DNA of 54,595 nt from Fonsecaea monophora (taxonomy: Eukaryota; Ascomycota; Eurotiomycetes; Chaetothyriales; Herpotrichiellaceae). Position 1 is the first letter of the stretch, and each line of letters begins with the position of its first letter. The DNA lies in assembly GCF_001642475.1 (NCBI RefSeq), contig NW_019174089.1:1-54595 (forward strand), given 5' to 3'. The notes under the pieces are model-generated. The model saw only the letters and a program-made list of their open reading frames with translations, was not told the origin of the DNA and did no database searches. Positions 41,449-53,163 of the stretch are shown here, one piece after another. Both the position numbers and the translations under genes were made by a program.

Positions 41449-44400
41449 CTACGCTTCCTGAGCCGCCTCAATCTTCAACCACATGTCCAACCACGCCCTG
41501 CCCTCCTCGCCCACCTCACCGGGCTTCTGATAAGACCTCTCCAGGGTCGCCAACACCCTCTCCCTCAAAATCTTGACCGCCATCAACTCCCTCCAGCGAC
41601 GGACGGAGAGCCTGATCTTCCCACTGTCCAATACCAAGACGCCGGCGAAGAATTTGAACTCGGCTTCCGCGCCTATGAGAATGGCAAGCGCCGACTCGGG
41701 GATCGCGGACGTTTCAAAGACGTTGAGCGAGCCGCTGCGCGGGTTCTGCATGGCTTCGTAGAAGGAGAGCCAGCGAGGTGGTTTGGACGAGGGGGATGAC
41801 GACGACGGGTGATTGACGGATCGCGAGGTCAGCGAGACCATCTGGTTCGTGTAGACGTTCCGCCAGCCTTTGCCCTCGCGCATGAGGACTCGGGGGTACA
41901 GCGCCATGGCGACGATGGCGTTGAGGGCACGGTCGGGTATCACTGGCAGGTTGTAGCGTGGAGGGATGATGACAGAGTGCGACGCAAGACCGCCGCCGCC
42001 TCCGCCACGTCCAGAAGAAGAAGAATACGTCCGGGCGCGGTTCAGAGCTGCTCGTTCCTCCGGCTCTAGCTTCACCAGCCCCGCGTCAACGAGGTACACG
42101 AGCAACTGGATCTTTTGCGCCTCGACTTGCACCATCGTCTGGTCGCTGATGTGGTTCTTGCGGCAGAACTCCTGCGCCGATCGCGCCGCTTTCGCCTTCT
42201 TCCAGCCTTCGTACGCGTTCAGGGAGGAGAGCAGGTCCGAGTCTCCTCTACTGAAAGTACGTCTTGCATCGGTCTGCGACCCGGATGTTGGGGGCGACAG
42301 AAACGGTGACTTGGAGGTCAGAAGAGATATGATGGCTAATATGGGATCCTTTTATGCACGCAAGTCAGAGAATGTATCAAGCAGAAGTCATGCAAAATCT
42401 CCCAATATGAAACTCACCAGACACTGGAAAATGACTCCCAAGATCGCCAGCTTCGCCAACAACACCTCCAAAGGCAATCTCGCAATCTGCTGGCCTAGCG
42501 GCGTGAGCGCCTCGTTCTTCGCCAATGCGCCGGCGTCCTTCAGCTTGTCAATCGCCCTGAGCACGTTCTTCCTCAAAGGCGGCTCGATTGCTGCGTTGAG
42601 AGTCTCTTCGATCGACCCGAGGTTCCACACCTTGATTCGCAGAATCGGGTCCTGCAGACTCAGCCGCAGCATTTCGGGGACTTGCTGCTCCAGCATCAGG
42701 TTGTCGTAACGATGCTTGGTGACGAGGTGGAAGCAAGGGCCCTCCTGGACACGCGCGGCGCGACCTCTCCGCTGGCGCGCAGAAGACCGAGAAATGAATC
42801 CCTCTGTCAGCCGCGAGAGCTGGCGGCGTTCGTCGAAGCGCATGATTTTCTCCTTGCACGTGTCGATCACGGCCGTCACGTCTGGAATGGTTATCCCAGT
42901 CTCGGCAATGTTGGTCGCGATCACGATCTTTCTTTGTCCCGTTGGCGGGCGCTCAAACGCTCGTTCGAGCTCTTCGGTCGAGAAGGTCGAGTGTAAAAGA
43001 TGCACGATCCAGCCTCTGCCGAAGGTGTCCATTGAGAGGAGGAGGTTGTGCAAACGCCGCATCTCGCCTATGCCTGGCATGAAGACGAGTATTGCGGTAC
43101 TGTATTTCGCGTAACGTGGTTTGCTGGCGATGCAAGCGGCGAGTTTTGCGATGAGGCCGTAGTCGATATGATATTCGTCCATATTGGAGATGGTCTGTTG
43201 GGTCTTGTTACTGTATTTCTCTGGCTCAGCAATAACGGGTCGCCCCTTGTCGCTCACGTAGGCCTCATTCAAGTCTTGCTCCTCCCCCTGGATCGTCAGG
43301 TCCTTTTCTTTCACGCCAGTCATGTCATTCGTGGCTTCGACCGCGTCCTCCAGAAACCCGACTTCAACTGGAAACGTCCTTCCAGGCAAATCCAAGACCG
43401 GAGCACCGCCAAAGTAGTCCGAGAACTTTTTCGCGTCCACCGTGGCCGACATGAGGACGATCTTCAACGTACTGCGGCGCTTCTGCAACTTCTGCAACGC
43501 GATGAACAGCAAGTCCAAATCCATCGTACGTTCATGAACTTCGTCGAGGATGAGGCAGTCCAGCTCATTAAGGTCTGGAGAGTCTTCCAACATTCTCAGA
43601 AGGACGCCAGTAGTGGCATAGGTGATGCGAGTGGTACTGCTAGTCTTACTCTCTAACCGAATTGCGTAGCCGACGAGTGATCGGTTCGTGCCAATGTCAT
43701 TCCGGCTCTCTCCCAGTTCCTGAGAGACACGTCTGGCAAGAGAGATAGCCGAGATCCTCCTTGGCTGCGTGACGAGAATCCGATAGTCTTGGGCGCTGCA
43801 GAACGCTTGCTCCAAAAGCAGTACCGGAATACCAGACGATTTGCCCGCTCCCGTCTCTGCGCAAATAACGCTCACAGGATTTTCGGCAATGCAAGAGAGA
43901 ATTCGGTCTTTGTAGTGGTGAACAGGAAGCTGTTGACGAACTTGGAGCATTTCCCGAAAGGACGCACGAGAAATTCTGCTATTCCATTCCTTGGAGACCT
44001 GTTCGGGGCTCCAACTCGTAGTAAAAGGCGCTCGTGCTCGGCGGTGAGCACCAGCAACGCTGTGAGATTCGGATGGATCTTGACTCGGTGGCGCGGCTTG
44101 TTGTCGCCTCAGCTCGTTCTGTGTTTCAGAGATTAAGGCTCTCAACCTCCGCAATGCTCCCTTTCGTTCTTCATTGACAATCGCTTCTTTGGCATCGTCC
44201 AAGTCTTTCACCACATCTCTCCAGACGGTCGGCAGACGGCCCACTGACTTATGCTCGCTTGCACCTAGTGTTGACACCAGGAACAGGCCGATGGTACAGA
44301 TATAAGCCTCTGATTGAGTAGTATCCGCGGCAGCGACCCGAGTCATCTCCAATGCCCAAAGACGCTCATCAACTTGAGCAGAGACTTCGGACGGCAATGC

Positions 44401-46146
44401 TGTGATCGTGTGAGCCTCGGCCAGGGTATCCGCAGTCCAATATATTTCCAGTTTGTGACGTGCAGAGTACGAGGTTCGCTGCAAAGTTTTGATTTGTATT
44501 CGACATCTCGAATCACGTCCCCTGCAGACTTCATCCAGTAGTCTTCTTGGTGAAAGACCCGACCATTTGCCGAACTCTAGGAGTCTTATGGGGTCTTTGG
44601 ATGCTGGCTGGTTTTGTTCAGAGACAATTGTGTCTTCAGATTCTCCGAACATGCCACCCAGAAGGGCATCTTCATCTTCGGCGGCAGCTAGAACATCGTC
44701 CTCTGAAACGGACTCTTTGTTCGTTGTATCATCGTCAATGTTGTCCTGAGCGGTGGCTTGCTTTTTCTCCCGCCGTTTTCTAGCCGCAGTTCGCATGAGC
44801 TCTTGACGTGTTATGAGGAGTTCAGCTAAGACCGTGTCCCACGCAGTTTGTGCCTCCTGTTTATCAAAAAGCGGATCACGATGCAGCTGTTCTAATTTGC
44901 GGTGTAATTTAGCGATTCGCTTTTCTTTCGTTGTCCCGGACTTTTTGGTATCGCTGGCATCATCATTCTGGGCCTTCCAAAGCAAACGTTGAATTCGGAT
45001 AGCTTTCTCCGTTAGCTTCGCGGGATCGTTGTCTTCCTCGGATTCCGAGCTGACCAGGCTCGATGATGAGTCTTCCGCTTCGGAAACCTGTGCGGGTGTA
45101 GATGCTGGGCTTTGTCTACTTTGATTTGCGGTCGGCGGTTCTGTGTCCTTGTCAGTCCTGTTGGCACATGCAGGTCAAATTCGCGAAAAGCATTGATCGG
45201 CGCTTCACTGAGAGCAAGGACATCCGACCTGAGATGAGGATACGGTGGCAAGGTCTCGCGACATCACATATACTTGCGCCGGGCAGGGAATGTGGGGGTG
45301 ACGTTCTTGGGCTGCCTTTGTTGACATTCTAAGACAGGAAGGGCAGTTGGACAAGTTCGAGTACCAGGCCCTTTCTTACTCACCAGATGTCACCTGGAGA
45401 GGGGTGCTATTACCGCTCACTCCAGTCATTGTGCCTGTGGTTTGTTCATAGTTTATGAGTTCGCCCTCTGGCATTTTGCAGGCATACCATTGCAACGCCT
45501 CGGGCAGACCAGGCAGGGAATCGGTGGCCAATTTCAGCTGTCTCAGCAGGGCAAGTTCAGTGATATGGGCAAGTGCTTCAGAGACTCTTGGGAATTTCAA
45601 TGACACCAGGACCCTCTCCAGAGTCCACAGGTCGAGCAAAAGCTTCTCCTCATCGACAGCAGTCTCAACACTCCTGGATGTTGACGGCCCACAACTCGTA
45701 TCACGAGCGTCCATATCAATGAGATTCTCAATGGTCTCTTCCGGCAGCCAGGTATATGTTGATAATTTCTGCGACTGCGGACGTAATTGACGCCGTTCGG
45801 TTTCTAGCCTGGCTACCTGACGTCGAGCATCGGCAACGCATCGTGTAGCATACTTGGCGAGCAGTGCTTCCAGCTCAGAGTCTTCCAGATGAGCTTCAAA
45901 CTCGTCGGCAGTCATATCTTGAATCTTTAGACCATGTTCAACTTGTTCGCCATCTTTCGAAGTCACGACCTTGCCCTTGCCAGGTGCTGTGATTTTAGCC
46001 CCAGTATCTGTACCCGTGCCAGCCGCACTGGCATCGCCCAGAGCCTCATCGGGCTGGTCAACAGTCTTGGACTTTGAAGGTACAGAAGTCGTGGCAAACC
46101 CTCGAGCAGGGTTCGCCGTGGGCTTCTTTTTCTTCTTTGGAGCCAT
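41449..46146 (-). CDS. DEAH/RHA-family RNA helicase, DHX29-like
   Basis: Large ATP-dependent RNA helicase of the DHX29/DHX57/YLR419W group; mammalian DHX29 helps 40S ribosomes scan structured leaders. Three exons: 45384-46146, 42418-45140, 41449-42348, closing at 1461 residues. Start MAPKKKKKPTANPARGFATT is typical of fungal members. Motifs: Walker A ETGAGKSS (Lys688), motif Ia TQPRRISAISLARRV, motif II as DEVH (787-790) rather than DEAH, motif III SAT, then IATNIAETGITIPDV and motif VI as QRRGRAAR instead of the common QRxGRxGR. A winged-helix/HA2 region (PEMLRLSLQDPILRIK) and the OB-fold C-terminal region follow. Intron 1 (45141-45383, 243 nt) is unusually long for this window; its acceptor is chosen by phase and a CTGAC branch. 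Convergent with the SDR gene. Confidence 0.9.
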
Positions 46147-46857
46147 TGTTTAAGAGAGCGCAACAGAGGATCAGAAAATTGCCAAATGGCTGAGGTTGAG
46201 CAGAAGAAGACCTTGTATGCCTGAAACCTTTTGCTTCGCTGTTGGCTTTTTATTGATCGAGACTGAATTTGATGTCTGCGTGACTGACGAAGAATGAGGA
46301 ATATCGCGCCAAGGCAATATCCCTGATACAATATCCTAGAGGCTAGGCCATTTTGGGAATCAAGTCATTTCTGGGGAATAATGATTTTCCATGCCGAGCC
46401 GCAGCCTCGCCTGATCAACTCTGCCCGTAGTTGACGTGACAGTGTTTCCCTAAGGTGCTCCCTTTGTGGATTAACGTTGACCTAGCTATCAGCTGTAAGG
46501 TCAAGCATGACTCCGAACATACATGTCCTCTATCATCAAAAATGTGTCAAATCTGTATGGGATACCATAAATATTCGAGTGTGTTATCGCCAACCGTGGG
46601 GGGAAGTGACTGTTTGAAAAGACCGGGACGACAAGATCATTATTGAGATGGAGTCTTTATTTTTTATACAATAATCTAGGTCAGACACTAAGTTGACCGA
46701 GCTTTGCGCTTTGCCTCGTATTCCATCTGCCTTGCCCTGCAGGTTGTCAAGCCAGCTGAAGAGCAAAATATAACATCAGGAACACCTAGACGAGAAAAGA
46801 AAACTAGATCAACTACTGACCAAAGACCTCCGGGTGGTCAGCAGCCTCAGCGGCAAC
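46147..46857. promoter_or_regulatory. Divergent helicase/HET intergenic region
   Basis: About 0.7 kb shared by the helicase and HET genes. It is AT-rich around 46640-46680 (TTTATTTTTTATAC). The HET frame stays open upstream to 46834 but that codon is GTG. No repeat or regulatory motif that I can name. Confidence 0.5.
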
Positions 46858-48939
46858 ATGAATCCACTGGATCTAATGAGCAAGGGGTGGAGCACCGCAC
46901 AAGGCTCCTCAGCTCCAGAGCCCTACATCTATCAACCATTGGAAGAAGAACACCAGGAGTTCCGACTGTTGAAGCTTGTGCCATCTCGAGACCCCAGAGA
47001 GCCTCTCAGAGCAACCATCGTGACCGTCCGCCCTGACTGGCGAGCATTGGCCGCCGATCCCGAGCATCAAGGTCCTCGGTGGACGGCATTGTCGTATGTA
47101 TGGACTGATCCGGACGAGCCTACGGTCATCCTCGATGGACAGCAGCTCAGGGACACGCAGCGGACGGAGGAAATCCTTGTCGGAAATGCCGCCATCAAGA
47201 TCACGTCGAATCTGTTCCATGCCCTAATGTTGATCCGCGGCTACGAGGAGTTCTGCACAATCTGGGCAGACCAGGTCTGTATCGATCAGTCCAACTTGGT
47301 TGAGAGGGCGAGCCAGATCCAGCTCATGCATATGATATTTTCCCTGGCGCGGAACGTTCTGGTGTGGCTGGGCAAAGCACTCAGAGCCTCAAAGACGCAG
47401 ATGTTTGCACAAATGTTCGCGTGGCTTCACAGTCCCAAGCGCACCGGCCGGATTGAAGATGCCCCTTCGTTCGCGCAATTCATGGCCAAGTTGATGGGAG
47501 GAGAGCCGGGTTTGCATCCGCCTCCGGACGAGGACCACCACCTTTTCACCAAGCAAATAGCCAAAGATATCTTGGAAGACCCTTGGTTCAGCAGATCCTG
47601 GGTCATCCAGGAGGCGGTACACGCCAAAAACCTGCTCGTCTATCTAGGGCCGGTGGTCCTTCCGTGGGAAATGTTTGAGGAAGCCATCTTCGGGTTGTCA
47701 TACTGGAGCATCCCGTGGAGTACGGCAGAGGATTCGGACTTGGCCACGTTTCATCGCGGTGGACTTCAGATGATCAAGAAAACCCGCGAGTGGCAGGAAA
47801 GTCGATACAAGGACGAGACGCTTCTCCCGTCGGCTCCCTTGTCCACTTTACTTCAGGGGCTCCGTGGCAGTCGAAGCACAGATGCTCGCGACAAAGTCTA
47901 CGCCTTCTGGCACATGTCTGACCAGGAATTTCGAACCGAAAAGGGTTGGATACGTCCATTGCCAATCTCCTACGAGAGAGGTACACGGGAAGTCTATGGA
48001 CGGACTGCGATGTACTGCATCGATACCGAGCTAAACCTGGACGTGCTCTCGTGCGCTTGCAAGCACGAGGCATCTCGGCAGGATTCCGAGTTTCCCTCGT
48101 GGATGCACGATTGGCAAGTCCATCCTGACCAACTCGGGTGTGCGACTGATGTGCATAATATCCTCCCACAGCGCGGATGTGACGCATACGCCGTCAACAG
48201 CGAGAGCCAGAGTGGCAAGGTCCCATTCGATGCTTGCGCAGGCCGTCTATCCGATTACGGAAGACCGCCCGATGAACCCAAATTCGCCTACAGTGAGGAT
48301 TTTGACTATATTGGCTTGAGGGGAATCGCCTTTGACGAGATCCTGGCGGTGTCTTCAGTGGGACACTCCACCGCCCCGGAAACAGGCGTGAGTGTCGAGC
48401 AGCAGGAAATGGACTGGAACTCCTGGCGAAACTTCGCCATGGAGGAGATGCAGGGCGATCCGTACCCTGATCCGGAAACCCGCCTCGAAGGCTTTTGCCA
48501 CGCCCTGACATTCGGCAACGTCAAAATTCCTGGACCCCCTAGCAAAGACCTGGTGCAAGAGTTCGAACTGTGGTGGTCTGCCGGGCGGCCTCTCCAATCT
48601 TCAGACTCTGCTCATTCCGCCGACTGGAGCCAAAGGCTACAGACATACAGGAGGTTTATGGGCAGCCCATTTCCTCACGGCCTCTACGTCGACAACAGGA
48701 GACTGTTCCGCACCGCCCGGGGTTACATTGGTTCCGCATGCGAACATGTCAAACCAGGAGACAAGGTGTGGATCTTGTGGGGTGGCGCGTTGCCATTTCT
48801 CTTGCGTAAAGATGAACAGAGGAACGGCTTGTACAGTGCCGTCGGAGGGGCCGTTTACATTCACGGAATCATGTTTGGGGAGGCCGTGGAAAAGGCGGAA
48901 CAGGAAGGGAGGGAACAGGAATGGGTCTACCTTGGCTAG
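46858..48939 (+). CDS. HET-domain (heterokaryon incompatibility) protein
   Basis: HET-domain proteins mediate cell death on fusion of incompatible fungal hyphae and, more broadly, self/non-self reactions; most paralogues have no tested role. Single exon, 693 residues from the ATG of MNPLDLMSKGWS (an extension to 46834 would start at GTG). The HET core is N-terminal: FRLLKLVPSRDP, then TALSYVW (residues 76-82), WADQVCIDQ (136-144, standing for the usual W-D-CIxQ block) and LARNVLVWLG. The C-terminal half has the common HET-protein layout: a run with DARDKVYAFWHM, then a segment near the end with FRTARGYIGSACEHVKPGDK, VWILWGGALPFLLRK. No NACHT, ankyrin or WD repeats are fused. It sits beside housekeeping genes. 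Confidence 0.9.
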   Translation: MNPLDLMSKGWSTAQGSSAPEPYIYQPLEEEHQEFRLLKLVPSRDPREPLRATIVTVRPDWRALAADPEHQGPRWTALSYVWTDPDEPTVILDGQQLRDTQRTEEILVGNAAIKITSNLFHALMLIRGYEEFCTIWADQVCIDQSNLVERASQIQLMHMIFSLARNVLVWLGKALRASKTQMFAQMFAWLHSPKRTGRIEDAPSFAQFMAKLMGGEPGLHPPPDEDHHLFTKQIAKDILEDPWFSRSWVIQEAVHAKNLLVYLGPVVLPWEMFEEAIFGLSYWSIPWSTAEDSDLATFHRGGLQMIKKTREWQESRYKDETLLPSAPLSTLLQGLRGSRSTDARDKVYAFWHMSDQEFRTEKGWIRPLPISYERGTREVYGRTAMYCIDTELNLDVLSCACKHEASRQDSEFPSWMHDWQVHPDQLGCATDVHNILPQRGCDAYAVNSESQSGKVPFDACAGRLSDYGRPPDEPKFAYSEDFDYIGLRGIAFDEILAVSSVGHSTAPETGVSVEQQEMDWNSWRNFAMEEMQGDPYPDPETRLEGFCHALTFGNVKIPGPPSKDLVQEFELWWSAGRPLQSSDSAHSADWSQRLQTYRRFMGSPFPHGLYVDNRRLFRTARGYIGSACEHVKPGDKVWILWGGALPFLLRKDEQRNGLYSAVGGAVYIHGIMFGEAVEKAEQEGREQEWVYLG

Positions 48940-49246
48940 GTGCCTTGATGCCTAGATGGCTAGTGAGTGAAGTTCGATGATTAGGACCTCTTGATCATGG
49001 GCAGTAGTGCACAGTGACATGATGTTTGTCGAGCATATCAAGTTTTCCCGGTAACCAATAAAGTTGCTCCGCTTAACCCGATTTCGACTCTTACTCCATC
49101 TTCCACTTTTGATACTCATCCCGACACCCTGGATTTCTTGACGAGCGCCAGCAATAACACTTCTGGCTTGAATCTCGGATTTTTCAAAGCTCACCACCTC
49201 CTCCTACTTTGTCAATCAAAGTGTTTCAGGTCGATATCTATTACAA
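48940..49246. promoter_or_regulatory. HET/DUF866 intergenic region
   Basis: 307 bp between two tandem plus-strand genes. No gene or recognisable motif; it must hold the HET 3' end and the DUF866 promoter. Confidence 0.5.
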
Positions 49247-50118
49247 ATGCTGGCATTGGCGTTGACGGCAGATCTCGAAGGGTACGATTTTCCATACCTA
49301 ACCGAGTACGCAACGTCTCTCTTGACACTGATGGCCCTGCCGTTGCAGCGTGACCGACCTCGTCCCGTCTGATACAGCCGAATCGCCTTACTACTACACT
49401 TTCAAAGTCCAGTGTACGTCATGTCGTGAGATCCATGCGAACTGGGTCGGGGTCAGCCGTCATGTAAGTGCTCCCAGAGTCGCGCGGGGGCTTGTGCGAC
49501 TGTGATGCTCCATTGCGTGTGGTGCTGCTCTTTGTTATTACCTCCGTACGACTGTGCCGTGGCCTGGGTTTGGGGCCCAAGTCCGTCCTATTGTCCGACC
49601 GCCTGGAACTCATCTGACCTCTCGCACAAAATGCAGGAGATGAACGAACAATCCGGGAGTCGGGGAGAAGCAAACTTTGTCTGGAAATGCAAGAACTGCA
49701 AGGTATGTGAAGACGACCTCTTCGTCTTCTCACGGAGGTGGCTTCAGGACATTCTCTACCGAGCTAACAAGGCCCTCTCCCACACAGAGAGAATCAAGCG
49801 CCACGATCAAAGCCGCCCCAGCAAAATACGAGCAAAATTCCCCCGCCAAACCAAAGAATATCATAGACATCGATTGTCGGGGTCTGGAATTTACCGACTT
49901 CAAGCCAGATGTATGTCGACATACGCGTCCAAGGTCTGTTGCGCACCTCTGACACTGACTGATACCTGCGTTAGGGAGAGTGGGAGGCTACGGGCATCGA
50001 GTCCGGGACCAAGTTTTCGGGCATTGACCTGTCGGAGGGAGAGTGGTTTGACTATGACGAGAAGGCCGGCGAGGAAGTCAGCATCAAAGACATCAAGTGG
50101 CAGATACGGCGAGCTTGA
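49247..50118 (+). CDS. CxxC zinc-binding protein, DUF866/UPF0587 (C1orf123-like)
   Basis: Small conserved eukaryotic zinc-binding protein related to human C1orf123 (CZIB). Its role is poorly known. Five exons: 49247-49281, 49349-49463, 49637-49702, 49788-49910, 49975-50118, all in phase, giving 160 residues, the family length. The two zinc-binding pairs are CTSCREIH (exon 2) and CKNCK (end of exon 3). Other family marks: HANWVGVS, the SRGEANFVWKCKNCK stretch, IDCRGLEFTDFKPDGEW and the C-terminal GEWFDYDEKAGEEVSIKDIK. Introns are 67, 173, 85 and 64 nt. No single open frame shows the gene, since its longest exon is 144 nt. Assignment is firm. Confidence 0.93.
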
Positions 50119-50756
50119 GGCCCTCGGTTGAGTTGGTCATCGGAAGCAACAACAGATTGTAAGAGGCGATGAAGGGGGGGGAGGGGGGAATGCTGACGAG
50201 GCTGTAGTCCAGCCTTGTTGTGGCGCAAGGCTGCGACGCGGGGTGATCAGTGAATCAATGGGGTGCATCTGCCCTCTGTGCCTCTTTCCAACCTTCTCAC
50301 CTTCTCACTCTTCAACCCACCCCGCCTCGATGACCTGAGAGACGCCCTTACACGTTGGTGTACCACACCCGTCAATCCTTCCCTCCTTCGATTTCCTTTT
50401 CTCAAGTGATACGAAATGGCGTCTATTTCATCTCTCGTCTTAGCTGCTGCGAATTCCCCTCCCAAATGACTCGGTGCCTAGCCTACACTTCGGTCGCGAA
50501 CCCCTCCACTGCCACCTCTGTCCTTGCATAGCTATGATCTGGTACTGGAGCTGATAGTTACAAGAGGGGGGCACGCTGCAAATGCAACAGATATTTGGGA
50601 CCGGAGAATTAGGTCAAGAAAATGAAGTATACCATACTACAACTGCATTACCAGTGCAGACTGGTTTCGCCTCCGCTTTAAAAGGTGCGCCTGGACACTG
50701 AAGACTTTCAGCATGCGAAGGACGTCGAAGAATCATAATGGAATAATCTTGTGACG
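50119..50756. other. Convergent DUF866/DMFase-like intergenic region
   Basis: About 0.64 kb between converging 3' ends. A G-run broken by one A lies near 50170-50188, and pyrimidine-rich sequence at 50280-50400. No gene recognised. Confidence 0.55.
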
Positions 50757-52418
50757 CTACAGCCGACACCCTGACCTACGTCCAGTCTTCCCGATAAACT
50801 TGTTCAACACATTTTTGGTGATGATTTCGGTACAAGGGTCACGCTTCTTCAACCCTACGACCCATTCCGCCGTGCCCGCGCAGAAGACCTCCCCCTTTTG
50901 GCGCGTAAAGGACGCAATCATGCCTGAGCCGTACTTGAGACCTTTGAGATAGTTGGGCATGTTGGTCGACCCGCCCTTCTGGGGTTTGAAGAGAGCTTGC
51001 ATCAGCTCAATCTTGTCCCTCGTAGGACCACCGATAGGCTCCGAACCATTCCAGCGGTCTTCTTCGCCCAGCACCGCGGGACACATGGCAATGATTTCCA
51101 AGGTGGAAGGTGCGCCGTCTTCAAAGGTAGGGTATGGCAGACCTTGTCTAAAGGTATACTGACAGCCATCCACCTCAAATGCGGCAATGTTCACGGGGTT
51201 CCCTCCAAAAGTGTCGCCGTAGAACAGCTGCGTGCCGTCAAGCGCCCAGTGGTCTGGCCTATAGACGAGAAACCCTCCCGAGGAGCGCGGAGTAGCGACA
51301 CCGTACCGCGCGTACACACCTGTCAATCCACAGAGTCCGACGGTCTGTGCGGCCGGGCGCTGGATCTCTGGCCATTCCCATGACGTTGTGGTCCGTTGCG
51401 GGTTCGCCTTGCTCTCGGGGTCATTGTCTGGAGTTCCATAATAATACTGTGTTTTCAGATCCGACGATAATCGGACCTGTTTGGCAAAATTGCCACCGAA
51501 GCGCGCAAAGGACCCTCCTCGGTCCACAAACTGATCGATTGTGTCACGTTGCTCCCAGGTCCAGTACTCGTCATGACCGACTATCACGGCGCACCGGTAG
51601 CCGTCGAGAGGGGATGCCGCTGTGTCTTGGAGGTCCGTTTGAGTCATGTGGTGAATCCGATACCCAGCAGATTCGGCCCAGAGTACAAAAGGACGCTCGT
51701 ACGTGGCGTAGCCTGCGTCGGCATAGTGTCTGCTGTAGCGCCAGTACCACGAATACTCGAGGGAAAGGTACCGGGGCGTCCAATTAACACCTGGCATGAA
51801 GTCACCGGTGCCTTCTCGAGGTGCATTGTCCGGGATCCGAATCATGCCTCTCGCAATCGGCCGCTGCGTGCTTGACAGTGGCGTGGGAGTGTCGTTTTGA
51901 TACCCATCTGGCAACCCACGGTAGTGATTGGCACCGCCCCAGTCGTTATAGGCCAAGACGGTGCACGTCGTGTGGATGAGCACGAAGTCGGCGTCCAAGG
52001 GATTCTTTGCTTTGACGATGAAAAACCCCTCGCGCTCGCGTATGCGTCGATGGCGGTCCGTCGCTCGAATGATGACCACGTAATACCCCGGCGACCAGGT
52101 TTCCTCGTCCAGAGGTATCGACAGGGCCTCCGGCCAATTGCAGCCAACGGCATAGGCGTCTGAGGGAGTCTCGTGCTGATGTCCCGGCAGGCCCTTCTCG
52201 TGGAAGGCAGACAGAGGTGTCACTCCGTCTTTGATGATTTCGATATCGTACACCGACGCCGCCGAGTATGTTCTAAGCGAGACGGATTCGTGTTGGTGGT
52301 ATGAGAACTTGTCGCAATATACCCAAATGTCCAAATTACCAGGTTCTGTGCCAGGGAATTCTACCAAGCCGCCTGGGCGTGACCAGGCATAGTCGGGCTC
52401 TGAAGGTGGTCGTGCCAT
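50757..52418 (-). CDS. N,N-dimethylformamidase large-subunit-like protein
   Basis: Resembles the C-terminal domain of the large subunit of bacterial N,N-dimethylformamidase, an iron enzyme that splits dimethylformamide to dimethylamine and formate. Single exon, 553 residues from the ATG of MARPPSEPDYAW (the frame reaches back to a TTG at 52469). Diagnostic stretches: LDIWVYCDKFSYHQHE (beta-sandwich start), SPGYYVVIIRA, VLAYNDWGGANHYRG, then AVIVGHDEYWTWEQRD and FVDRGGSFARFGGN. The family's iron is held by two Tyr and one carboxylate; Tyr and Glu in these stretches are candidates, but I cannot map them for certain. No small-subunit gene is in the window. The fungal substrate is unknown and need not be dimethylformamide. 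It is divergent from an MFS transporter. Confidence 0.82.
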   Translation of the reverse strand: MARPPSEPDYAWSRPGGLVEFPGTEPGNLDIWVYCDKFSYHQHESVSLRTYSAASVYDIEIIKDGVTPLSAFHEKGLPGHQHETPSDAYAVGCNWPEALSIPLDEETWSPGYYVVIIRATDRHRRIREREGFFIVKAKNPLDADFVLIHTTCTVLAYNDWGGANHYRGLPDGYQNDTPTPLSSTQRPIARGMIRIPDNAPREGTGDFMPGVNWTPRYLSLEYSWYWRYSRHYADAGYATYERPFVLWAESAGYRIHHMTQTDLQDTAASPLDGYRCAVIVGHDEYWTWEQRDTIDQFVDRGGSFARFGGNFAKQVRLSSDLKTQYYYGTPDNDPESKANPQRTTTSWEWPEIQRPAAQTVGLCGLTGVYARYGVATPRSSGGFLVYRPDHWALDGTQLFYGDTFGGNPVNIAAFEVDGCQYTFRQGLPYPTFEDGAPSTLEIIAMCPAVLGEEDRWNGSEPIGGPTRDKIELMQALFKPQKGGSTNMPNYLKGLKYGSGMIASFTRQKGEVFCAGTAEWVVGLKKRDPCTEIITKNVLNKFIGKTGRRSGCRL

Positions 52419-52977
52419 AGTTAGTACTTCTCTACCGACGAGCCCAGCCTCGTTACTGTCGTCACACAATGAATAAGGATGCGTGTTGAGTGAAAGGTGG
52501 TTTTGAGTAAAATTTCAGCCATTGATTTACTTGTGTACTACCCAGCAGAAAAGAGTACTCAGTACACAGGTCTGCAATGCCACGGATGCACGGCATGGAG
52601 ATCATAGTCACAGTCGTATCCACTTGACAAGGTTGCTGATAAGGAATTTGGACGAGGATCAATGTGTAATGACTAGGCCCATTGTTCAAGCCACTTCTGG
52701 AGTATCCCTCACAGGGTTTCTATGTAGCCACGTGGGGACCGGACAGGGCTGTTGTCTACCAGGAATGGCCGAGAAAGAGGGCAATTAGATCGTGGGACGG
52801 CGAACAGACTGCGAAACGACGCTCTGTTTCCTATCATGGGACCCGATTGCCTCTTTCTTTATCAGTTGCAGCACCTAGGACTACAGCGCAACTCTTGGAG
52901 CAATGTTTAGTTGGGCACTGGTTGAACTCCTCAATCAAGCCTGAACCCGATATGCACTCCCGTAGGCATTAGCGTAG

Positions 52978-52987
52978 GTACTCGGTA
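52978..52987 (-). promoter_or_regulatory. TACCGAGTAC motif copy
   Basis: Reverse-strand copy of a 10-mer seen four times in the window, always between genes (others at 18586, 19237 and 53164). It pairs with the plus copy 177 bp away to form a widely spaced inverted repeat in the DMFase-like/MFS promoter region. Confidence 0.4.
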
Positions 52988-53163
52988 TAAGACCTCGACA
53001 GTCTAACCAAATACGGAGATTTTAAGAGGACAAGCTTTCATGGCCACTTCTCCATTCCCTCGATCAACCGAGTTATTTTGCCTTTGGCGGGGGGTTACTA
53101 TATCGACGCACTAACCCGGTTCGGTGGCCTTTTGCAGGATAGGGTTATCGGCACATCACCGTG

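Noticed and set aside
46834..46857. Upstream extension of the HET protein
   Set aside because: Begins at GTG; the first ATG is 46858.
50165..50190. G-quadruplex in the G-run
   Set aside because: Only two long G-runs separated by one A; no four-tract pattern.
52419..52469. N-terminal extension of the dimethylformamidase-like protein
   Set aside because: Begins at TTG; no supporting homology for the added 17 residues.
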